Assembly (NCBI GenBank): GCA_001695595.3
Contig: MBPM02000018.1
Location: forward strand, 372,001-436,000
Direction of reading: 5' to 3'
DNA: 64,000 nt
Origin: Plasmopara viticola
Taxonomy: Eukaryota > Oomycota > Peronosporomycetes > Peronosporales > Peronosporaceae
Positions 26,664 through 38,402 of this stretch are shown here, in pieces (the first letter of the stretch is position 1; each line of letters starts with the position of its first letter). The position numbers and the translations under genes are program-made. The notes under the pieces were generated by a model that searched no databases, had not been told where the DNA came from, and worked only from the letters and a program-made list of their open reading frames with translations.

Positions 26664-27171
26664 TTATTTACAGTCAGTTTTGCCGGCATAAAACTTGCCG
26701 TCCTTCGAGTTCTCACAGCCACACTCGCCCGTTTCGGGGTCTTGGATGCATCCGGTACCGACGCCCTTATTCGTACCGTTGCCACTACTCAATAGCACCG
26801 AAACGTTAGTCTCGCCATTATAAATAAAATTGAAATCAAGCGACTTACTTCCAAAAGAACGTCCAGCAGTCTTCTTTTTGCTCCATTTCGGTTTTCATCG
26901 GCCCGTCACAAGTGTACGCATGACACGTGCCGTACGGGTAGCCATGATTGCCGTCGTACTGATGATCTTGGATAAAGATGGCGAAGACCTGCTTATCATG
27001 TGTGCGAGTGTTGTGAGAGCACTCTGCAGCTTGTATTGCTGGGGAACTCGTCGTTGCTTTGCAGTTGACAGTAGTTGGGCACATGCCGAGGGAGTTGGTT
27101 CGACAGGGGTCAAGAGTAGCAGAAGTTAGCGCGGGGGCGGCGATGAGCGAAAGAACAAACGAGACGCGCAT
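26664..27171 (-). CDS. SCR2: small secreted cysteine-rich protein, two exons
   Basis: Exon 1 is 26,849-27,171 and exon 2 is 26,664-26,784, with a 64-bp intron (donor GTAAGT, acceptor GTAG); 147 aa ending at TAA. The signal peptide is MRVSFVLSLIAAPALTSAT and the mature protein starts near LDPC. The same 11-cysteine pattern as SCR1 is kept, with HDKQVFAIFIQDHQYDGNHG and AYTCDGPM as core landmarks. An upstream TTG-initiated extension is rejected in favour of the ATG at 27,169-27,171, which matches the other copies. Coding sequence is closest to SCR4, whereas the 5' flank beyond about 27,392 is closest to unit 3. Function unknown; secreted apoplastic effector-like protein is an inference from class features. 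Confidence 0.82.
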
Positions 27172-30100
27172 TTTGACCAAGAAGGTAGCTGCTGCTCAAA
27201 GGAAAACTTTGAAAGTGAGGTCGTCCATTTCGATGACAGGTATTAGCAAAACCACACGTAGCGGCAAAGCTTTTCAACATTAAGACAGCGTAATCGTGCC
27301 GTTTCGATATTTGATTGCCGATGTTTGCGCCAGAGATTTGCATCCTACAATGATGTCAGTTCTTTAGCTTTTCAGATGACGCCTTTTTCGTTACAAAGAT
27401 AAGCAGCAATTTAACAACCACTCGTCGCACGACCTTCCGATCCGGCATCACGAAAAGTATGCGCAAGTAAGGTGTCGATCGCTTACTCTGAATCTGTTTT
27501 CTCTTTTAGCAGCTGTCTAAAATCTAGCACGATCAGCCCTGAAAATGTACATATGTAGGGTAAATTTAACATTACTTATATACTGACACTTTAACGATTA
27601 AAGGTTCTACCGCTATGCCCAAACAGTGCTGTCAAAATGCCAGGATATCGACATCCAGTAATGACGATCTGAGACTTAAAAATCGTGGAAATGGCTTGCT
27701 CGGATCCAGAGACTTTGAGACGGCTACCTTGAGTGCTCACCAGCTATTATATAAAATGCCAATTCTACGCTTTGCAGCGACCGCTTGACGGTATATTGTG
27801 CTACAGAGGAGTACAAATTGGCGAAAGCAGATGCTGACGTACGAAATAGGGTCAAAACGTACTCTAGGAAAAAAAGTTGATTTCGTACAAAGGTGGTCGA
27901 CGCTTACGCTCGTGGCGTCGAACAACGGCTACGTGGAGCGAGGCGCTGAGCTGGGGTGGGTGGCTGATTTAATTTTGTTCTATCGTGATGGAAAGGCCAA
28001 TAAGTTTTGCTATTTTGACAGATCTTCGGCTAAAAAAATGCGATTTTCGCATCAAGTAAGGATGTTACTGCGTCCAGTAATTTTTTCTGCGCCATTTTTT
28101 AGGTTAAGTTTTCTTAAGATTCCATTTAAGCTGCCATTTAAAGTTTGAGCCTTTGTGCGTCGAAGTAGGCAAAAGTAGGGTAGCAAATACGAAGAGTGTA
28201 ATCGCAATTTTTTTCACGGTGAAACACTCAATTTAAAAGCCTGAAGATACCGCAAGAATATATCTCGGAAAAGTAGCTGCCACTAGTTTTTCGACCTTCC
28301 TCACGATTGCTAACGGGTCCACTCGCAGCATTTTATTTTCTAGCGGACAGATCATTCGATGTCATTGGTCTATCTAACAGACAGCAGAAGGTCTATCTGC
28401 TGGAAATAAAAATGGTACGATACATGTACGAGTGACGATTTCGTTTGTGTCGTTTTTCAAAGCAAAAGTATATCGACGATGATGGTCTCAAAAAGAAGCT
28501 GTCATGACTTTCTTGATTTGCAGTGGCGTTCAAGCGCTTCGTCGGCAAAATAATGGCCATTACATAGGACGTTACTGTTTCTGTATTTCGCGCGTTGTTA
28601 GCGTTGACAAGCTCGTGCTAAGATTTTAAGACTATTTATTTGCTACTTGCAAAACTTGGGCCAATACAATTAATAAGCTCGTGCAGAAAATACAACAGAT
28701 TCACAGTCTTGGTAGCAGCAGTCTGGCTCGTATCTTGCACTCAGCAAATATCATCGGAAGTATATGACAACACCAGCTTCGGACAACAAACTTTGGTCTC
28801 GCGTCAACAAAAAGCTACCATACTGAGCAATGAAAGCCTTACAGTCGCTGCAACTGACGGCTTACATCCGAGACAAAACTTCTGATCTTCAATGAGAAGG
28901 TCAGCAAAAAACATTCAGTGTTGCATGTCGGCAATCACATAAAGACTCGTCAAGGGCACTTTAAAAGATAACATAGAGTAGAGCTTTTGTGGATAAAAGC
29001 TGACTTTACGCAAACACGCTGCTCTGCTAGTAAGTCTAAATATTAAGTCATAGCGATTTCGGATTACCGACCACTTCGGCTCTATTAGTATCTGATAACT
29101 TTTGCCGCGTGCTGAATGGAAATCAATAGCATATTGCAATTTTTCCTTGGCGCTGCAGTACTAAAGTAATCACAACTTTGGGTGACGGCCCGCGTAACTT
29201 GAAAAAGATCAAGTACATGCTGCGATTCACAGCATCTACTAAATTATGCGCTCTTAAACGTGCTGCGAAGCAAAAGGTCAATCTACTTTTTGGGTTTAAA
29301 AGATGGAAACCAACTTCTTTCCAACATTTTTGACGGAGCAGTGTCGAAGTGCTTAATTTATTTTTGACTGTAAGTTCTGGTTAACAGGCGTTCAACATGC
29401 GGCAATTGACGATAAGCAATCCACTGGCCACGCACGTACCCGTACTGACGAACGAAGTCTATTGTGGGAGTATGCTCTTGTGTCAAACACTATTTTGGCA
29501 AACTACTCTGTTGTACGCAGGCGCTGACAAGTCCAAGTAGCAGCACGTGAAACATTACGCCGGCAGTTATTTTTCACAAATGCACTTTAATCCGAAAACC
29601 TCTGATTTCCGCTTTTAGGCAAGGTCTTTCGAAAAGGAACAAAATTTGGCAACCATGACCGCAGCAAACGGCACCTAAAGTTGAAAAAGACTTTGTGCCG
29701 CGTCAAGGACTACGCTGGTCAGTCCTTCAAGCAGCTAAACCAGCACGCGAAGTAGCTCGGTCCGTTGATCCATCCAATACTTGGCAAGCAGGTTGGTTTC
29801 TTATTCGATGAAAGTCGATTCACTCAATTTCGATCGGGTGCAGCGTAATCGGACCACGAATCTTGGGCTGCGCGGAGTGGCCATGGTGGAAGAGTGATAG
29901 ATGGGCACGGTGATTACGTGCCGGATGGCATAACGCGCCGGGTCTCCAACGTGGGGTATGTGCCTCGAGATGATGTTCGGCAGCTGACCGAAACTCAACA
30001 ATAAATTTTCAATGGAAAACCTTTTGCATCGAGGTTCGTGATGAAAATAGACATTTTCACTGGTCCACATTTCAAGTAAGATGCTTTCGATCACAAGATT

Positions 30101-30759
30101 CGGCGCGAGTACTTCTGCAATTGGGATGGCTCATCAATTCAAAGAACAAAATCATGTGCAAATACAACGAGGAAATCGTCTTGTTCGACGCGTTGGCAAT
30201 AGCGCTATGGAGAGATCTTGATAGTGCTACCGTTCTTCCTGCTTCATCCTTTCTTGCAAAGTTTGGATGATGTGTTGGACCAGAAATTCGAATTTCCGTA
30301 GGAAGGAAAAGTTGATTTCGTTTGCCCAGAGCTCGGATACATGAAACGGTTCACCAGACGCGGTGCGTTTGTTGCTTATGCTAAACGGCACCGTGCTGAA
30401 AGTGGTTGAGGTCGACGTAGAAAAATTGTGCAAACCATTGATCTAAGCAAAGCTATTCACGTTCGCAGACGCAACGCTTTTTAGTATCTTGGATGTCATA
30501 AGAATAAAAAATAATAGAACATTATGCCGACAATTTCACATTCATTGCTCTCTCTTTTTTTTCTCAAACAAGTTGAGGGGGTATGTATTTAACACACCCC
30601 ACAGAAAACAGGTCGATTTCAAATTGTGAAAATACCATTAAAGATGTATATGCTTCTGGTTTAGGCTATTGTCGATGATAAAATATCAGCCCAGTTAAAT
30701 GTCGGAGCAAAGATAAAAATAAATTTGCACTCAAAGTCCTCACTGGTGATAATGCATAT
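27172..30759 (+). repeat. Repeat unit 2, SCR 5'-side flank up to the copia insertion
   Basis: Matches 43,141-46,733 of unit 3. From about 27,392 to the right the two differ at only a few positions per kilobase; to the left they differ several-fold more. Unit 4 matches more loosely up to about the position equivalent to 28,975, after which only units 2 and 3 share sequence. Between about 29,620 and 30,480 plus-strand frames with scattered stops read like a decayed protein gene (GKVFRKGTKFGNHDRSKRH, later DGITRRVSNVGYVPRDDV); the family was not recognised. Confidence 0.8.
27212..27218 (-). promoter_or_regulatory. Possible oomycete initiator element upstream of SCR2
   Basis: TCACTTT fits the oomycete initiator consensus (YCAYTYY) and sits 41-47 nt before the ATG, a usual distance. 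The same heptamer is kept at the same place in SCR3, SCR4 and SCR5, but SCR1 has TCAGTTT. It is a short motif, so chance cannot be excluded. Confidence 0.35.
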
Positions 30760-30905
30760 TGTTAACATTACACCGCTGAATGCATGTTGAACAGGTGGAT
30801 GGCTTCACAGTAATTACAAGTACGTCACAATTAGTAATTACATATGGTAGCCGTTCATTGGTCAGGATAAATATATTCACTTCGGTTTTTACTTCCTTCT
30901 CAACA
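30760..30905 (+). repeat. 5' LTR, copia copy 1
   Basis: 146 bp, TG...CA ends with TGTT/AACA inverted termini. Identical to the 5' LTR of copy 2 at 46,734-46,879. Confidence 0.93.
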
Positions 30906-30947
30906 GATTAACAGCCGCAACAAGCTCAAGCAACGTTCTCGCCCAAT

Positions 30948-33900
30948 ATGAACAAGCGCACCGAAGTCCTCCTAGGAAGTGGTAAATATTACCACTGGGA
31001 GTTTAACATGAGGATGACCCTGGCGCGGAAGGGTCTCCTGGGACACATCATGGCCGTCAAGGAAGAGAAGGACGTCACGGAGGCGTGGCTGGTTAATGAT
31101 GCCAAGGCGCTAGGCATCATTGCTCAAGGCGTTGAGATCCAGCACCAGACCAAGATTCGGTCGGCTACGCGTGCTATGGAGGCGTGGGGAACCCTCCGCG
31201 ATTTCTACAATCGCTCGACTCTTCACAATCGTGTTGTGATGACTCGTCGTCTACATGAGTTCAAGATGGAAAGTGGAACAAGCATGGCAGAGCATCTGGA
31301 CTCTTTTGACGAGCTAGTAGTGGGACTACAGGCTACGGGAGAGCAAATTGATGAGTCACGCCAGCTGGTGGTACTTCTCAGCAGTCTACCTTTGGAGTAC
31401 GACTTGATTTCGTCGATTGTGGAAAATGCAAGGGACATTTCGTTGATAGAAGTCAAGGAGAAGCTGCTCAAAGAGTCGGAGAAGCTGCAGAGGAAAGAAG
31501 CTACAGAGAAAGCGTTTCGCGTAAATGGAAATGGAAATGCTAGAAGAATTAAAGGTGGACGGGACAATGGACGAAAGGGTGGTCCTCCACGCAATAACGG
31601 CGGATTCAAGGGCAAGTGCTTCAACTGTGACCAGTTTGGACACATGAAGCGGAACTGCCCGGCCGGTAAGAGATTCAACAGCGACGACACGGTGTTTGCT
31701 GTTGGTAAAGGGAAGTCATCAGGATGGCTGATTGATAGTGGAGCAACTTCCCACATGACCCCACACAGGAAGGACTTGTTTGATTACAAGGGCCTAGAAG
31801 CTAGCATCGAACTTACGATTGCAGACGGGAAGAAGCTGCTTGTCAAAGGAGTCGGCACGGTAAAATTGACTGGTTTGAACGGAATGAGGATTCGCATGGT
31901 TGAAGTTCTGCACATTCCCGGACTCGACAGAAGGTTGCTGTCAGTTGGCAAGCTGGCAGAGCGTGGCATGAGTGTGGAATTTTCGCGTTCGTCATGTGTC
32001 ATTTGGAACAAGAAGCAAGCAATTGCGTCGGGCACAAAAGCTGGAAAGTTGTATTTTCTTGACTGTGAGCAAGAAGAAGCATGTCTCGTTGAATATACTG
32101 GGGCTGACAATCAGTGGGAGCTTTGGCATGCACGCATGGGGCACCCCAGCAAGGATGCGCTGATCAGGACACAGCGATTAACTAATGGTATCCCAATTAT
32201 CAAGCAAAGTGTGGAAATATTGTGTGCCGGGTGTTTGAAGGGCAAGCAGACGATCACGGTGTTTCCGTCTCGTTCAATGACAAAGACGACACATGTGTTG
32301 GAGCATGTTCACACAGATGTCATGGGGCCAATGCGAACTATCTCGAAGGGTGGTGCCAAATACATTCTCACGTTTGTGAATGACTTTCACGATATGTTGC
32401 AATTTTTCTGATCAAGAGCAAGAGTGAAGTTGCTGGCAAGTTCAAGGAGTTTCTGACACTATACGAAAACCAGTGGGGTGCACGACTAAGATGTTTGCGA
32501 TCCGACAACGGAACCGAGTTCGTAAACAAGAAAATGGCAGGAATATGTCAAGAGAACGGCATTGTACACCAGCGCTCCGTCTCATACAGCCCGCAGCAGA
32601 ACGGAGTAGCGGAGCGTATGAACAGGACAACTATGGAGAAAGCCCGCAGCATGTTACACTACAAGAGCGTATCGACGGAATGGTGGGCGGAAGCGGTAAA
32701 TACAGCGGTTCATTTAATTAATCGCTCCAGCAATACGGTCCATCCTGACACCACGCCGTATGAGCTAGTTTTCTAAATGAAGCCTCGAATGGATCACCTA
32801 CGCGTATTTGGTTCGCAAGGCTACGCTCATATTGACGATGTGAAACGGACCAAACTGGAACCCAAGAGTTTCAAGTGTATGTTTCTTGGCTATGCAGAGA
32901 ATGTCAAGGGCTATCGCGTGTTTGACTTGGAGAATGCCAAGATTAAAGTGACCCGCTCTGTAAAGTTGGATGAGCGTGAGGTGGGCGGCATCTACGACAC
33001 GCAAGAGCTTAAGCCGGAAACAATTGTTCAAGTAGTTAAGGATGGTGATGAAGTCAATGTTCAGCATCAAGTGGATCGACAGTCAGTTCCGGACGATCCC
33101 ATGGGAGCTGTCGAAGAGACAGTCGAGGATGTCGATATGGAGGATGTAAATCGTACGCCAAGCGCCGTTGTACAGCGGCTAATGCCTTCTGAAAGCCCTG
33201 TACGAAACGGGCTTGAGCTAACGGAGTATCGTCAACCTTCCCAAGTGCAACAAGAAGATCGTTTGGTGTTTCGGCCTGAATTGGAGCGAACACGAATAAG
33301 ACGTGAGCCAGTGCTAATGCTAAGAAACGGTTCCGATGGTGGAGAGTCAACAGAAGGAAGTGAGGGCCCACCGACTCCAAAGCGTGCTAGGATTGACGAA
33401 GATGGACTAATTGCGGAAGCCTTTCTTGCCTACGCTGTGAATATTGACGATGATATGGACTCACCGACTACTTATACTCAAGCAATGGCAAGCGACGATG
33501 CAATGAAATGGCGTGAAGCAATGGATGCTGAGCTTCGCTCTCACGAAGAGAATAAAACGTGGACATTGCAGCCACGAGGGAAGGATTGGACGCACAATTG
33601 GATCACGATGGATATTTTCAAAAAGCGTGATCAGAATGGCGCTATCGTGCGATACAAGGCACGACTAGTCGCGAGAGGTTTTAAGCAGAAGTATGGCGTT
33701 GACTTTTTCGAGATATATTCCCCGGTTGCCAACATGAATTCGATCCGAATAATTCTCGCGGTATGTGTTGAATGTGGCTATCAAATGGAACAGCTGGACG
33801 TCGACACGGCTTAACTTAATAGCGTGTTGACGGACAACGTTTTTATGGAAGTTCCGCTTGGTGTCGACAATGCTCAAGGAAACATATGTCAACTAAACAA

Positions 33901-35041
33901 GGCTATTTACGGACTTAAGCAAGCAGCGAGTGCCTGGAACAAGACAATACATCGTGTCTTCATCAGGAATGGCTTTAAGAGTTGCGGAGCAGATCAATGT
34001 ATTTATGTCAAGAGAACTAAAGAAGGTTTTGCTTACGTTGGACTATATGTGGATGACATGATTATCGCAGCACGAAGCAGCAAAGAATTAAATCAAGTAA
34101 AGGGAGTACTCGAGAATGCTTTCAAGATGAAGGAGCTTGGTCAGGCGGAATTTATTTTGGGTATGGAAATTGATCACGACAGGTCAGCCGGAATTTTGAT
34201 GATCAAACAGACTCGCTACATCGATGACGTGGTCAAGCGATTCGGTCAACAAGATGCCAAAAGTGTTGAAAGCCCTTGCGTATCAGGATTGAAGCTGTCG
34301 TCAAAGCAGTCACCCACAACGGAAGAGGGACGGTCGACAATGCGATCAAAGCCTTATCGCTCTTTGATTGGATGCTTGCTGTACATAACGACATGCACTC
34401 GGCCTGATATTGCTTACGTGGTGACGCAGCTATCACGTTTTCTGGAGAACCCAGGACTACAACATTGGAGCGCAGCAATTCGAGTAGTACGGTATCTGAA
34501 GACCACGCGTCAAATCGGTATCGTCTACCGAGGAACTGGAAGCGTTACGGTCAAGGCATACTCGGATGCAGATTGGGGCAGCAACACGGATGACAGACGC
34601 TCGGTCTCGGGAATTATGGTCATGATTGCAAGCGCACCAGTGGTATTTAAGTCGAAGTACCAGCGGACACTTGCGCTGAGCTCAGCGGAAGCTGAGTATA
34701 TGGCTCTCAGTTTATGCACACAAGAAGTTCTTTGGACGCGGGCAATGCTAAAGGACATGGGTCACGAGCAAGTTGAAGGCACACAGGTTTGGGAAGACAA
34801 CCAGGGTGCGATTGCGTTAGCCAATAACGCCGGATACCATGCTAGGACGAAGCATGTGGACATCAAGCACCACTTTAATCGTGAGAACGTGCAAGAAGGA
34901 CTGTTGAAGATCGAATATATCGACACGAAGAGTCAGCTTGCAGATATGCTGACGAAGGCAGTTGGGACCAAGATGCTTAAGTATCTGCGCGAAGCCACCG
35001 GAATCAAGACCAAGTCAGCAACAAAGGACACACAGCATTAG
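30948..35041 (+). pseudogene. Copia Gag-Pol polyprotein, copy 1, inactivated
   Basis: Starts at ATG 30,948. In order: UBN2-type Gag, zinc knuckle CFNCDQFGHMKRNC, aspartic protease DSGATSH, HHCC integrase N-terminus, DDE integrase (HTDVMGP, SDNGTEF, NGVAER), RVT_2 reverse transcriptase with YVDD, and RNase H (YSDADWG) ending with TAG at 35,039-35,041. Comparison with copy 2 shows a 1-bp loss near 32,385 (stop at 32,409-32,411), a nonsense codon at 32,774-32,776, another at 33,812-33,814, and a pair of opposite 1-bp indels at about 33,581-33,622 that scramble some dozen residues at the start of the RT fingers. It cannot make a complete polyprotein. Confidence 0.93.
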
Positions 35042-35054
35042 CGGTGAGTGGGAG

Positions 35055-35200
35055 TGTTAACATTACACCGCTGAATGCATGTTGAACAGGTGGATGGCAT
35101 CACAGTAATTACAAGTACGTCACAAGTAGTAATTACATATGGTAGCCGTTCATTGGTCAGGATAAATATATTCACTTCGGTTTTTACTTTCTTCTCAACA
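35055..35200 (+). repeat. 3' LTR, copia copy 1
   Basis: 146 bp; differs from its 5' LTR at three sites. One of these (ACTTTCTTCT instead of ACTTCCTTCT) is also in the 3' LTR of copy 2. Confidence 0.93.
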
Positions 35201-35290
35201 CATATATAATGACGTGGGGGAGAATTTGAGGTAAGTCCTTCAGAAAAATTAGTCAAATTGATCCGAAATATATCAAGTGGAGCCAAGTCG

Positions 35291-35479
35291 TTATAGATAC
35301 ATGTTAAAGGTTAGTAGCAGAATCGATTTCAGATATTGGTTTCTTTTCTTATGCGGTAGTAATTGAATGTTTTCTGTCAGACGGTTATAGGGTACTTCGT
35401 ATTCGGTACCGCTATGACCCGCATATACAGCCTTGGCATCCAGCTTGTGTTCTTTGAATTCAAATGAATGTAGAGACAT
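35291..35479 (-). pseudogene. Short ORF in unidentified block, unknown family
   Basis: 62 codons from ATG 35,479 to a stop at 35,291. The polar sequence contains AVYAGHSGTEYEVPYNRL. Its start overlaps the end of the next upstream frame by about 20 bp. No homologue recognised. Confidence 0.3.
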
Positions 35480-35618
35480 CGCGATCAGTCAGTCGGCTAA
35501 CATCGGCATCAAGAATGCAGCCAGTTAGAGACCATGCCTGGAAGTCAAGAAGGCCATTAACCAACTTAGAAGTGAGATCACCATTAATCGCTATGATCTC
35601 AGCGACCCCAGTAGTCAA
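35460..35618 (-). pseudogene. Coding remnant in unidentified block
   Basis: 53 open codons ending TGA at 35,460-35,462 and preceded in frame by a stop. It contains IIAINGDLTSKLVNGLLD and ends LTDRDVSTFI. The protein-like composition and the overlap with the following ORF suggest compact gene packing. Family unknown. Confidence 0.35.
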
Positions 35619-35670
35619 TCAATCGTAGTCATGGCTGATATCAAGTGCTTACTGAGACTCGATACGTACG

Positions 35671-36039
35671 TCAAATTTTATGGATACTTGAACAAGGATG
35701 GACCGGAATTCTTAATAGATGTCGATAATTAAAGATCAAAGCAGCGTTAAACTGAGTCGATTGCTTGCCGACTCCTATTCGCTGATTGGACCGCTGCGCG
35801 TACCAATTATTGTATCGAATTTTTGAAACAGGCTTTGAAATATTTGCTTGAGGATTCTCAAGATGCACAATCTGTACGAAGTGGTGAAAGGCATCGATAG
35901 AAGATTTAAGAAGTCTGGCAACAGCTCCCCATGCAACGCTTAATTTGTCAGAAACAGGAAGGATTCCGGCCATAATAGGTATCCGTGGTTGAGGAGTAGT
36001 ACTAGATGCGAGAGTAGTGCTCGTGAAAGACATGCCCAT
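35671..36039 (-). pseudogene. 122-codon ORF in unidentified block
   Basis: Intact frame without internal stops, containing PRIPIMAGILPVSDKLSVAW and a later basic region (RYNNWYAQRSNQRIGVGKQ). The listed first codon opens MGMSFTS. No signal peptide or known domain identified. It may be the least damaged gene of the block. Confidence 0.35.
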
Positions 36040-36142
36040 ACCGTTAACAACTGCAACAACATAAATTTTCTGGTTGACACGGAATCGAAAACAGATTTAT
36101 GTGTAATCTATAAGATCAAGTCTTTTAAATATTAAGTGGAGA

Positions 36143-36475
36143 TCAGTTAGTTGTACCTTGAGCTTGTACATATAAATTTCCAAGAATAAGCAGTGAAAAC
36201 CCAGTAACGAAGGCACCACGTGCAATTTGGTTAGCAATGTTTGTTGAAGCCTCATCTGCACCTAGACCATGCTGAAGTAAAGTCGGTTTTAGGATAAGAA
36301 GGATTCGACAATAGACGTCTGACGAGACCTTCATTAGCAGTTGCAGCACCGCCAAAGAGGGCAGAGGTGGTAAATGGGAAAGAGAATGCAGAGTTGTATG
36401 ATAAAATGTCTCTGAAAGTTGATGATGTGGCAGCACTGTATGCAACGCTTTGAGCAGCATCGGGGTAGTGGATTA
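36143..36475 (-). pseudogene. Ala/Ser-rich coding remnant, one frame change
   Basis: From about 36,475 one frame reads about 72 codons (SAFSFPFTTSALFGGAATAN). A second frame then completes to the stop at 36,143 with a hydrophobic C-terminal segment (GAFVTGFSLLILGNLYVQA) that could be a membrane helix. The two frames probably belonged to one protein. Confidence 0.35.
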
Positions 36476-36562
36476 ATTAAGCTTTGCTCTTCATAACGAA
36501 CGGAGAGCTATAGCTTGTCTGAGCTCGAACGCTTTTCCAGGACAGCTTGGAGGCAGCCTATT

Positions 36563-36952
36563 CCACAACGAATTGTATAATCATTCTGTTGGAGCGCTGA
36601 GACGCTGTACGGCCACACATACGTCCTTTTTATCGCTCTAGACATGCACGGATGCAATAGAGCCCCAACGAAGTGTATTATCATTCTATTGGAGCGCTGA
36701 GACGTTATACAGCCACAGATACGTCCTTTCTATCGCTCAAGACATGCACAGATGCAATGTAGCCACAACGAATTGTATAATCGTTATGTTGGAGCACTGA
36801 GACGCTGTACGGCCACAGATACGTCTTTTCAATCGCTCTGGACATGCACAGATGCAAAAGAGCCTCAACGAAGTGTTTAATCATTCTGTTGGAGCGCTGA
36901 GACGTTATACAGCCACAGATTCGTCCTTTCTATCGCTCAAGACATGCACAGC
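36563..36952 (+). repeat. Tandem repeat, 4 x 100 bp with ABAB higher-order pattern
   Basis: Units start at 36,563, 36,663, 36,763 and 36,863, exactly 100 bp apart, each beginning C-C-N-CAACGAA. Units 1 and 3 share AATTGTATAATC and GACGCTGTACGGCC; units 2 and 4 share AAGTGT and GACGTTATACAGCC. A 200-bp dimer was therefore duplicated. A period of 100 is not a multiple of three, so this is not a protein repeat. The last unit is about 10 bp short. Confidence 0.9.
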
Positions 36953-36959
36953 CTATGAT

Positions 36960-37330
36960 ATAATCGGCTTTCCGTTAATCTCCAAAGACATGCTGCCAAT
37001 GACATTCCAGTCGCCACACTTGATTGTAGTGCACAAACGGATGCGGCCGTCTGTACAATATCGGCATTCTTCATCGAAGCCCTGTATGGAGGCGTGGTGT
37101 ATGTATCGCGCAGGCTATCAAATCTTTCACTGCCATCAAACTGAGTTGTAGCATCAATAGTGATAACACCATTCTGGTATGAGTCTTAGTTGAGGTCGAT
37201 GGCAAAGGCAACACATTTGCCCGAGGGCACCTTAGTCTTCGGGTCGCTTTGAAGCAAACCTTGGTAGAGGTACTGCTCATGACTGAATCTATATGGATTT
37301 CGATACACTTTATTGACTTTAAATACTGTG
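36960..37330 (-). pseudogene. Coding remnant in unidentified block, one stop and one frame change
   Basis: One minus frame reads VYRNPYRFSHEQYLYQGLL, then PSGKCVAFAIDL, an in-frame TAA, and NGVITIDATTQFDGSERF. A second frame then continues with DEECRYCTDGRIRLCTT and MSLEINGKP. The order and composition look like one secreted or structural protein. Family not recognised. Confidence 0.4.
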
Positions 37331-37805
37331 ACCGATCATATTAAGCCAAACACTAGCGACCACGATCTACTCGAGCTTGCAGATCGAGTTGAGGTACAAC
37401 TTGACGGAATACTCTATATGAGGCCGCTTTCGGAGAGAAAGGCCTGACTGTTGAGGACCCTTCACTGAGGCTCTGGACACTGGATAAGTGTCAATATCGA
37501 GGAGTACTCCAAACCTATGGGTAACGCCACTCCTACCCGATAAAGAATCGGGAAATCCACTCCCAAACAGTATCAAGCTAATCCAGGAGACTACTGTGGG
37601 AGATGATGAATGCTGTTGCAAACAAAGAGATAAATTGAACTAGAAAAATCGAATGAAAATCCCGAATTTGATCTTTATTGTACCAAATGTCCGATGCAAG
37701 CCAACTTCGAATATTCGAATAGCTGGTGATTGATCGAACTCCAACATCTATATATACCAAATTGCCCTGTACAAACAGAGAAACAAACTAAGATTTTGAG
37801 AAATC

Positions 37806-38402
37806 TTATTGATCAAACAAAGCTACACAACTGAGTCGAGCAGTGGAACTGCTCGAATGTGAATGTGATTCGCAGCAATTGCGTGGCAACACGGGGCACC
37901 ATACAAACACAAACAAACTCAAAGAGGCAATCAATAAATGAGACTCATAGATCATTCGATAAAGTATTTTGTCAAAGATGTATCTGAGCTGACTCTTCAC
38001 GCTATCTGATAGCAAGATGTGGCCGTTTTCACAGCCGGTTGCCGTATTGTAAGTGATCACGATTTTTTTGATATCGATTCCATTGATTTTGGAACCTTTG
38101 ACAAACATCGATCGATCACGCAGCTTTCAGAAATGCTACGTATTCATAAAGCAATCTGATCATCTTATCCGTGGCAAAATCCTGTGAAAAAAAGAAAATT
38201 CTGCTCAACGTGAAGTGTCGCCCTCGAGAAAAGTAATGCGAGACGATATCCTTCTAAAGTAGCTTATAATTGCCACAGCCGTCGAATATAACGAGCTTAG
38301 CTGAAGCTTATTGAAGTATGTCGACTGGTCAACTTTAACAGATGAAGTTGGATCAGCAAATACGATGAAATCGTCAAGCTTATCTCGTAGATATTCGTAT
38401 AA
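37806..38402 (-). pseudogene. Coding remnants in unidentified block
   Basis: From 38,402 an open frame with one internal stop runs to TGA 38,116-38,118 (LRDKLDDFIVFADPTSSVKV, later MIRLLYEYVAFLKAA). A few bases downstream a second frame starts at ATG 38,108 (MFVKGSKINGIDIKKIVITY) and remains open to 37,806, its last third looking like chance sequence. Confidence 0.35.

Larger units (their letters stand above)
30760..35200 (+). mobile_element. Ty1/copia LTR retrotransposon, copy 1 (defective)
   Basis: A 4.44-kb element with 146-bp LTRs that start TGTTAACATT and end CTCAACA, flanked by a 5-bp direct repeat CATAT (30,755-30,759 and 35,201-35,205), the signature of integrase-mediated insertion. 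The LTRs differ at three positions, so insertion was not very recent. Gag starts only 42 bp after the 5' LTR; a purine-rich tract (GGTGAGTGGGAG) precedes the 3' LTR and can serve as polypurine tract. The internal order Gag-PR-INT-RT-RNaseH identifies copia rather than gypsy. Confidence 0.95.

Noticed and set aside
26830..27129. Long plus-strand open frames antisense to SCR2 (also at SCR1, 3, 4 and 5)
   Set aside because: They are shadows of the conserved minus-strand gene: the same shadow appears in every copy because the sense strand is conserved, and the sense strand has the signal peptide, intron and cysteine pattern.
31223..31756. 177-codon minus frame inside the copia gag (and its twin at 47,197)
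   Set aside because: Antisense shadow of Gag, where codon use keeps the opposite frame open.
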